From: Wenzhouxiangella sp.
GTDB taxonomy: Bacteria > Pseudomonadota > Gammaproteobacteria > Xanthomonadales > Wenzhouxiangellaceae
Reading direction: 5' to 3'
NCBI GenBank assembly: GCA_007135355.1
Contig: SLJA01000146.1
Location: forward strand, 1-18,885
Length of the DNA: 18,885 bases
Both the position numbers and the translations under genes were made by a program. Shown in pieces: positions 14,527-18,885 of this stretch. The stretch's first letter is position 1. The number at the start of each line of letters is the position of its first letter. The notes beneath the pieces were generated by a model. The model ran no database searches and was not told the DNA's origin. It worked only from the letters and a program-made list of their open reading frames with translations.

Positions 14527-14844
14527 ATGCAAGGCCTGCTCCTCGCCCTGATTCGCGCCTACCGATACATCCTGTCGCCCTGGGTCGGTCAGCAATGCCG
14601 CTTTACCCCGACCTGCTCGGTCTATGCCATGCAGGCGATTGAAGCCTATGGCTCCGTTCGCGGCAGCTGGCTGGCCGTCAAGCGCCTGTTGCGCTGCCAT
14701 CCGCTGTGCCGCGGCGGCCATGACCCGGTTCCGGGTCTCGATCCCGACCCTCCTTTCGACCCGCCCGCGGCAGCGACCGAACAAGACCCCGACTTACAGC
14801 ATCACGATCAAGCTGACGCCGGCAAACGCCAGAACGACGCCTGA
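14527..14844 (+). CDS. yidD: Membrane protein insertion efficiency factor YidD
   Basis: A 105-residue protein. Residues 1-70 are the YidD core: LLLALIRAYRYILSPWVGQQCRFTPTCSVYAMQAIEAYG, then WLAVKRLLRCHPLCRGGHDPVPG. Family members are about 70-90 residues, amphipathic, and help YidC-dependent insertion of membrane proteins. The C-terminal ~35 residues are Pro/Asp-rich and not family-specific. I start at ATG 14527, since the upstream extension to 14428 runs through the dksA start region and is not family-like. No Shine-Dalgarno is clear. Unusually, it stands outside the rnpA-yidD-yidC cluster and overlaps the convergent transporter gene by 51 bp. Confidence 0.9.
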   Translation: MQGLLLALIRAYRYILSPWVGQQCRFTPTCSVYAMQAIEAYGSVRGSWLAVKRLLRCHPLCRGGHDPVPGLDPDPPFDPPAAATEQDPDLQHHDQADAGKRQNDA

Positions 14845-15669
14845 GACTCTCCTGCCGTTCAAAGGTTCACCCAGCATCAGCCAGGCAAAAATCACGATAA
14901 ATACCGCCGCCGTTTCATTCAGCACCGAGGCGATAGAGGCTTGAGTGAGCTTGTAGCCGGCCAGCCAGAAAATCATCGAGATATAACTGCCGAGCAGACT
15001 GGCGCAGAGAATGGTCGGCCAGGGTTGCGGTGATCGGTAGTGCAGCAGCATGCGGGACCAGCCGCGAGCCAGGCTGACGAACAAGAGCATGCCCAGCGCA
15101 CCCGCCACCAGGCGCACCCCCACTGTCCACAAGAATTCGTGTGTTTCCAGAATGGGTTTGACCATGACAATGCCGATGGCCATCAATAGCACGCTTCCGG
15201 CACCAAAAGCCGCCCCCTGGCGCAGTGCACGCACACTGACCTCCTGACGATGGCGGCGCCAGGTCACCAGCAGCACCCCTGCCAACACGACCACAAAGCC
15301 CGCATACTGGATGGGCCGCAGCTGCTCACCCAGAAACAGCATCGACAGCACAATGACAAAGGGAGAAAACAGCATGCCGACCACGCCGGTGCGGCTGGCG
15401 CCCATCAGGTTGAGGGCGCGCAGATACCAGGTGTCGGCAATCGCGATGCCGATCACACCGGAAACGATCACGATCAGCCACTCTGGTCCGCTGTATCCCG
15501 GCAAACTGGGGCCGTGAAAGAGCAGAATGGTGGGGACCATCAAGCCCGCCGCCAGAACATTCTTGAACAAATTCAGCTCAAAGGCCGGCAGGGACTCGCC
15601 GGAGCGACGAAAAAGGACCACGGCCAGGGCCCAGCAAACGGCGCAAGCCACGGAGAAGAACTCACCCAT
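14794..15669 (-). CDS. EamA/DMT-family transporter (10 transmembrane helices)
   Basis: A 291-residue polytopic inner-membrane protein made of two EamA repeats of about 140 residues. The first shows VCWALAVVLFRRS near the start and IAIADTWYLRALNLMGASRTGVVGMLFSPFVIVLSMLFLGEQL. The second shows YKLTQASIASVLNETAAVFIVIFAWLMLGEPLNGRRVSGVVLAFAGV, both with the conserved E at the end of the fourth helix of each half. Family members move small metabolites such as amino acids, nucleosides or sugars, usually outward. The substrate here cannot be read from sequence. The start is ATG 15669 without an evident ribosome-binding site. It is divergent from the alpha/beta hydrolase gene, 171 bp apart, and its 3' end overlaps yidD. 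Confidence 0.88.
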   Translation of the reverse strand: MGEFFSVACAVCWALAVVLFRRSGESLPAFELNLFKNVLAAGLMVPTILLFHGPSLPGYSGPEWLIVIVSGVIGIAIADTWYLRALNLMGASRTGVVGMLFSPFVIVLSMLFLGEQLRPIQYAGFVVVLAGVLLVTWRRHRQEVSVRALRQGAAFGAGSVLLMAIGIVMVKPILETHEFLWTVGVRLVAGALGMLLFVSLARGWSRMLLHYRSPQPWPTILCASLLGSYISMIFWLAGYKLTQASIASVLNETAAVFIVIFAWLMLGEPLNGRRVSGVVLAFAGVSLIVML

Positions 15670-15840
15670 AGTTGGCCGGACCCCAACGGGGACCCCACAT
15701 GCGTCCTTTGCTTGCCAAAATAGCCATCCTGCCCGTGCTTCGGACGCGTTAGTTTACGCGCGTGCTCCCCGGGCTGACGCTTCGGTTATTCTGCCTAGCA
15801 TGATTCGGCCAGATTTCTTATTCCGCTGGAGCCAACTGTC

Positions 15841-16785
15841 ATGATGAACTGGCTTCTGATTGTGCTGCCCCTGGTGATTCTCGGCGTGCTGTGGTGGCTT
15901 TGGCCCACACCGCTGGCGCTGCTGTTTCAGTGGATTGAACGCCGTCGCGGCGGACTTCGCAGCCAACGCATCCAGCATGACGGTATCGATTGGCACTATC
16001 TGGAGGGCGGGCGCGGCGAGCCATTGATTTTGCTTCACGGTTTCAATGCCAATTGCGACCATTTTTGCCGGGTCTCCGTGCATCTCCGCCAGCATTTCCG
16101 CATTCTTGCCCCCGACCTCCCCGGTTTCGGCGCGACGCGACTGCACGAAAACCCCAGCTTCCGCATTGACGACATGGCGCTACGTGTCCTTGACTGGCTC
16201 GATGCCATCAACGTTCACCAGGTGTATGTGGGCGGCAACTCCATGGGCGCGTATCTCGCCGCCGCCATGGCCCGACATGCGCCCGAACGCATTCGCGCTC
16301 TGTGGTTGCTGGCACCAGGCGGTTTGCGATCGGCCCAGCTATCTGCCGTTATGCAGGAAGTCGCCGAAGATCGCCACAATCCCCTTGTTGTCCGGCATCG
16401 CCGTGATTTTCAGCGGTTGCTGGACTACTGTTTCGTACATCCCCCCTGGATTCCTGGACCCTTGCTGCGTTACCTGGGCCGGCGCGCCAGCGCCGATGCG
16501 GTGCGCGCCCAGCAGATCTTCGACGTCATGCGCTACGAATCGACGCCGCTGGAAGAACTGATCGATGGCTTGAGCGTACCCACTTTCGTTGTCTGGGGCC
16601 AGGCGGATCAGGTGCTTCATGTTTCAGGAGCCCAGATCGTGGAACAGCTGATGCCACACACGCGCAGCCTGGTGCTGCCCGACGTAGGTCATCTCCCGAT
16701 GCTGGAGGCCCCCAGGACCAGCGCAGAAGCGTGGCTGAGCTTTACCGAGACCGTGGCACGCACGCAAACTGTGGACCCGAAATAG
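15841..16785 (+). CDS. Membrane-anchored alpha/beta hydrolase (lipase/esterase-like)
   Basis: A 314-residue alpha/beta-hydrolase. An N-terminal membrane segment (residues ~4-28) is followed by the catalytic fold. LLHGFNANCDHF (~64-75) forms the oxyanion-hole region. The nucleophile elbow GGNSMGAY puts the Ser at 134. The acid is D256 in WGQADQVLH and the His is H284 in VGHLPMLE, so the triad is complete. The layout resembles membrane-anchored bacterial family V lipases, but substrate choice is not visible. ATG 15841 has GGAG 9 nt upstream. A second Met follows immediately. It stands alone, with its 3' end 12 bp from convergent kdkA. An esterase, lipase or C-C hydrolase role all remain possible. 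Confidence 0.88.
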   Translation: MMNWLLIVLPLVILGVLWWLWPTPLALLFQWIERRRGGLRSQRIQHDGIDWHYLEGGRGEPLILLHGFNANCDHFCRVSVHLRQHFRILAPDLPGFGATRLHENPSFRIDDMALRVLDWLDAINVHQVYVGGNSMGAYLAAAMARHAPERIRALWLLAPGGLRSAQLSAVMQEVAEDRHNPLVVRHRRDFQRLLDYCFVHPPWIPGPLLRYLGRRASADAVRAQQIFDVMRYESTPLEELIDGLSVPTFVVWGQADQVLHVSGAQIVEQLMPHTRSLVLPDVGHLPMLEAPRTSAEAWLSFTETVARTQTVDPK

Positions 16786-16797
16786 CCTGATCCGGAC

Positions 16798-17487
16798 TCA
16801 GACCAGGTCGCGCAAGTGCTGATCGAAGCCCGCCAGGCCGGCGGGTCCTGCATGTTTGCGCAGGGAACGCGCCAAGCGCTGAATCATCTGCCGCCCGGCA
16901 CTCGGTCTGCCGCGCAGATAAGCGCGGTCAAAGTCCAGCATAAACCACTGCCCCTGATTGTCCAGCAGAAGGTTACGAGCGTTCAGGTCCGGATGAACCA
17001 GCCCGGCATGGAAGAAACGCTGCAGCACGGACGCCAGGGCTCTCCACTCGACAGCGGTCAGTTCATCGGCGATGTCAGCGAGTGGCCGCGTTTCCGGCAC
17101 GAAGCGGGTCAGCAACCCGGCGCGGTAGAACGGCCCGGCCGGTTCAAAGCTGGCGGCCAAGGGACGCGGCACCGGCAAGCCCATTGCCCGCAGCCGGCCG
17201 AGCAGTCGGAACTCCTGAAATCCGCGGCTGCGCTCAGCGCTCCAACGCCAGTAACGATCGTGCAGTAGTGGAGCCACCCAGCCACCGCGCCGAAAACGCC
17301 TGAGCACTGCCAGTCCGACAGGGGACTGAACCACAATCGCACTTCCGCGTCCGCGCATCTCCGCTTTGACGGCAGATTGCGAGGTCCACCAGCGCGGCTG
17401 CAACCAACAGATATGAGGCGCCGGGACCATCAAGCTGGAGTCATATAAGATGAGGGACCCTGCGCTACCGGCCACGCTCTCGTTCAT
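16798..17487 (-). CDS. kdkA: 3-deoxy-D-manno-octulosonic acid (Kdo) kinase
   Basis: A 229-residue KdkA of normal length. The N-terminal lobe has GRGSAIVV and AVLRRFRRGGWVAPLLHDRYWRW, a KdkA-typical run. Kinase-like catalytic residues lie in LVHPDLNARNLLLD (HxD at 165-167, N172) and the metal site in MLDFDRAYLRG (DFD at 185-187). KdkA phosphorylates O-4 of the inner-core Kdo of lipopolysaccharide at the cytoplasmic face of the inner membrane, and is typical of organisms with a single Kdo. The start is ATG 17487. Only 17 bp separate it from the divergent glycosyltransferase start. That neighbour is also an LPS-core type enzyme, supporting the assignment. Confidence 0.93.
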   Translation of the reverse strand: MNESVAGSAGSLILYDSSLMVPAPHICWLQPRWWTSQSAVKAEMRGRGSAIVVQSPVGLAVLRRFRRGGWVAPLLHDRYWRWSAERSRGFQEFRLLGRLRAMGLPVPRPLAASFEPAGPFYRAGLLTRFVPETRPLADIADELTAVEWRALASVLQRFFHAGLVHPDLNARNLLLDNQGQWFMLDFDRAYLRGRPSAGRQMIQRLARSLRKHAGPAGLAGFDQHLRDLV

Positions 17488-17504
17488 TGCAATTCTCCGC
17501 GCCC

Positions 17505-18545
17505 ATGAACTCTGTCGCGCCCAGCAAAATCTGCCTGCTGCGCTTATCCGCGCTTGGCGACGTCTGCAATACGGTACCGGTCGTCAGAGCGCTTCAGCGC
17601 ACCTGGCCCAAGGCCGAGATCAGCTGGATCATCGGCCAACCGGAGTACCAACTGGTCAGCCAACTGCCCGGCGTGGAGTTCATTGTATTCGACAAGCGCT
17701 CGGGCTGGAGCGGCTGGCGGGCTCTGCGCCGCCGGCTTGCCGGCCGCCGCTTCGACATCTTGCTCCAGGCTCAGGTGTCGGCGCGAGCCAACCTGCTCGC
17801 GCTGGCGGTCCGCGCCCGACGCCGAATCGGTTTTGACCGGGCGCGCTCACGCGATGGCCATGGCCTGGTGATCAACGAGCGCATCCCGGCAGCCCAGCAA
17901 CAGCACCAGGCCTTGGCGCTGCTGTCTTTTGCCGACCACCTCGGCGCCGACTGCCGCAACATCGACCGCACACTGCCCATCCCGGCAAGTGCCCGGAATT
18001 TCGCGATACTGCACCAGCCAGTGGCAAAGCATGCCGTACTGATCAGCCCGGCTTCCAGCCACGCTGGAAGAAACTGGCATGCGCAAGGCTACGCCGAAGT
18101 TGCAGACTGGGTCATTGCTGAAGCCAGGCGCCCGGTGTTGTTGATCGGGGGTCCGGGCCAAACAGAGCTGGCACTCGGTCGGGAGATCCAAGGGCGCATG
18201 CGCCTGCGGGCGCTCAATCTGATCGGCCAGGATACACTGCCCCAGGCCTTGGCCATGCTGCAGCGCGCCGCCTGTGTGATCACGCCCGATTCCGGTCCGG
18301 CTCATTTTGCCGCGGCACTGGGTACGCCGGTGGTCGGCTTGTACGCGGCCACCTGGTCACGCCGGTCCGGACCACTGGGCAGCCTGGAGCACTGCGTAGA
18401 CTGTTTTGAGCAGGCCGCGCTCAGATTCACCGGCAAAACGCCTGATCAGCTCCGTTGGGGACAGCGCCTGGAGCGGCCGGGCGTCATGGATCTGATCCAG
18501 CCCTCTCAGGTCATTGCTCGCCTGGAGGGCTTACTTGAGATGTGA
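17505..18545 (+). CDS. Family 9 glycosyltransferase, LPS heptosyltransferase-like
   Basis: A 346-residue GT9 enzyme with GT-B fold. The N-terminal motif KICLLRLSALGDVCNTVPVVRAL is the ADP-heptosyltransferase start, with the catalytic Asp in the SALGD turn. Later come ISPASSHAGRNWHAQGYAEVADWV (the heptosyltransferase NW segment), VLLIGGPGQTE and ITPDSGPAHFAAALGTPVVGLYAAT, the nucleotide-sugar-binding signature. Relatives such as WaaC or WaaF add heptose to the LPS inner core. Which acceptor is used cannot be decided here. I start at ATG 17505, since the upstream TTG at 17487 overlaps the kdkA start. It is divergent from kdkA. Confidence 0.9.
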   Translation: MNSVAPSKICLLRLSALGDVCNTVPVVRALQRTWPKAEISWIIGQPEYQLVSQLPGVEFIVFDKRSGWSGWRALRRRLAGRRFDILLQAQVSARANLLALAVRARRRIGFDRARSRDGHGLVINERIPAAQQQHQALALLSFADHLGADCRNIDRTLPIPASARNFAILHQPVAKHAVLISPASSHAGRNWHAQGYAEVADWVIAEARRPVLLIGGPGQTELALGREIQGRMRLRALNLIGQDTLPQALAMLQRAACVITPDSGPAHFAAALGTPVVGLYAATWSRRSGPLGSLEHCVDCFEQAALRFTGKTPDQLRWGQRLERPGVMDLIQPSQVIARLEGLLEM

Positions 18546-18572
18546 TTTCGTAGCCCGCGTCTTGTGTACCAC

Positions 18573-18601
18573 TGGGCCACGCGGCATCACCACGTGGCCC
18601 A
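18573..18601. terminator. Hairpin downstream of the heptosyltransferase-like gene
   Basis: TGGGCCACG (18573-18581) pairs perfectly with CGTGGCCCA (18593-18601) around an 11 nt loop. It is 28 bp past the stop and 41 bp before the convergent partial gene's stop. There is no U-run, so intrinsic termination would be weak. It may instead block 3' exonucleases. Confidence 0.4.
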
Positions 18602-18642
18602 TTAGGGAACTCCGGACAATTGGGCGTAGGCGGATAACAGAC

Positions 18643-18885
18643 CTACATCACACAGTCCGGGTCGGCTTCGGCACCCGCCGGCATTTCACGCTCCACGATC
18701 ACGTCGGCAGTCGCCGTGGCGCCGAAAGGATCGCTGATCGTGTAGCGGAACAGGTTGAAACCGCTGCAGCTGGCGCTGATCGTGAATGAAATCGTGCCAT
18801 CGGCATTGATCACCGCGTCAGACGCAGCACCCATAACCTGGAACACATCGATTACTTCAATGGGGTCGCCGTCAGGGTCGAAGTC
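18643..18885 (-). CDS. Ig/cadherin-like repeat protein, C-terminal end only (runs off the right edge)
   Basis: The last 80 residues of a longer minus-strand gene, open from the window edge to TAG at 18643. The sequence DFDPDGDPIEVIDVFQV, INADGTISFTISASCSGFNLFRYTISDPFGATATADVIVE is one tandem-repeat Ig-like/cadherin-like domain (Big_9-type). The DxDPDGDP loop is a likely calcium-binding turn, followed by NADGTISF and FRYTISDPFGATATA strands. Such domains are usually in large secreted or surface proteins. The tail after the domain is short (REMPAGAEADPDCVM), with no autotransporter or sorting domain. The N-terminal architecture is unseen, so the role of the protein is unknown. Confidence 0.8.
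   Translation of the reverse strand, partial: DFDPDGDPIEVIDVFQVMGAASDAVINADGTISFTISASCSGFNLFRYTISDPFGATATADVIVEREMPAGAEADPDCVM

Noticed and set aside
15670..15840. Small gene or regulatory RNA between the EamA and hydrolase genes
   Set aside because: No reading frame with a family match, and no clear promoter-terminator pair; I see only the ribosome-binding site of the hydrolase gene.
18052..18070. CTTCCAGC-CAC-GCTGGAAG hairpin in the heptosyltransferase-like gene
   Set aside because: It is a short 8 bp stem well inside a conserved coding region with no terminator features; likely chance.

Overview
The window reads as an ordinary chromosomal segment of a GC-rich gammaproteobacterium. I favour a Xanthomonadales/Chromatiales-type lineage such as the Wenzhouxiangella neighbourhood, but no rRNA or other decisive marker is present. 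The Gram-negative assignment rests on a TonB-dependent receptor, an OmpA-like porin, a Kdo kinase (KdkA), an LPS-type family 9 glycosyltransferase, DksA, SufE and YidD. Genes are tightly packed on both strands, with no gene-free stretch over 300 bp and no phage, transposon, CRISPR array, tRNA or rRNA that I can see.

Layout. Positions 1-586 (-) hold the 5' part of a FecA-like TonB-dependent receptor with a promoter and probable Fur site. Positions 708-6621 hold a minus-strand run. From upstream to downstream it comprises a DUF423 membrane protein, a small ORF starting MPEGPE (possible Fpg/Nei remnant with a 3 x 15 bp tandem repeat), a DUF2007 protein, a SNF2-family helicase and an exported metallophosphoesterase. 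Positions 6736-7209 (-) encode a DUF427 protein. Positions 7354-8146 (+) are an iron-storage pair: a Bfd-type ferredoxin, then bacterioferritin. Positions 8151-10917 (-) hold pepQ followed by a D-2-hydroxyglutarate dehydrogenase-like flavoprotein. Positions 10990-12776 (+) hold cysS overlapping sufE and end at a strong bidirectional terminator shared with an OmpA-like gene (12856-13866, -). Then come a DksA with a reduced-cysteine zinc-finger region (14020-14448, -), yidD (14527-14844, +), an EamA transporter (14794-15669, -) overlapping yidD tail to tail, and a membrane-anchored alpha/beta hydrolase (15841-16785, +). Last are kdkA (16798-17487, -) and a divergent heptosyltransferase-like gene (17505-18545, +). 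The window ends in the 3' end of a minus-strand gene for an Ig/cadherin-like repeat protein.

How it fits together. The iron theme is the clearest. The receptor imports iron under probable Fur control, bacterioferritin stores it, and Bfd should help release it. The bfd promoter appears to carry an FNR/Anr-type box at the class II position plus a Fur box, with a leader of only about 4 nt. cysS-sufE links cysteine use in translation with sulfur transfer. kdkA and the GT9 gene both act on the LPS inner core.

I found no convincing new multi-gene system. The best points for follow-up are the bfd control region, the CxxT-X17-CxxA DksA, the MPEGPE remnant with its in-frame tandem repeat, the helicase lacking a SWIM region, and several unexplained perfect inverted repeats.
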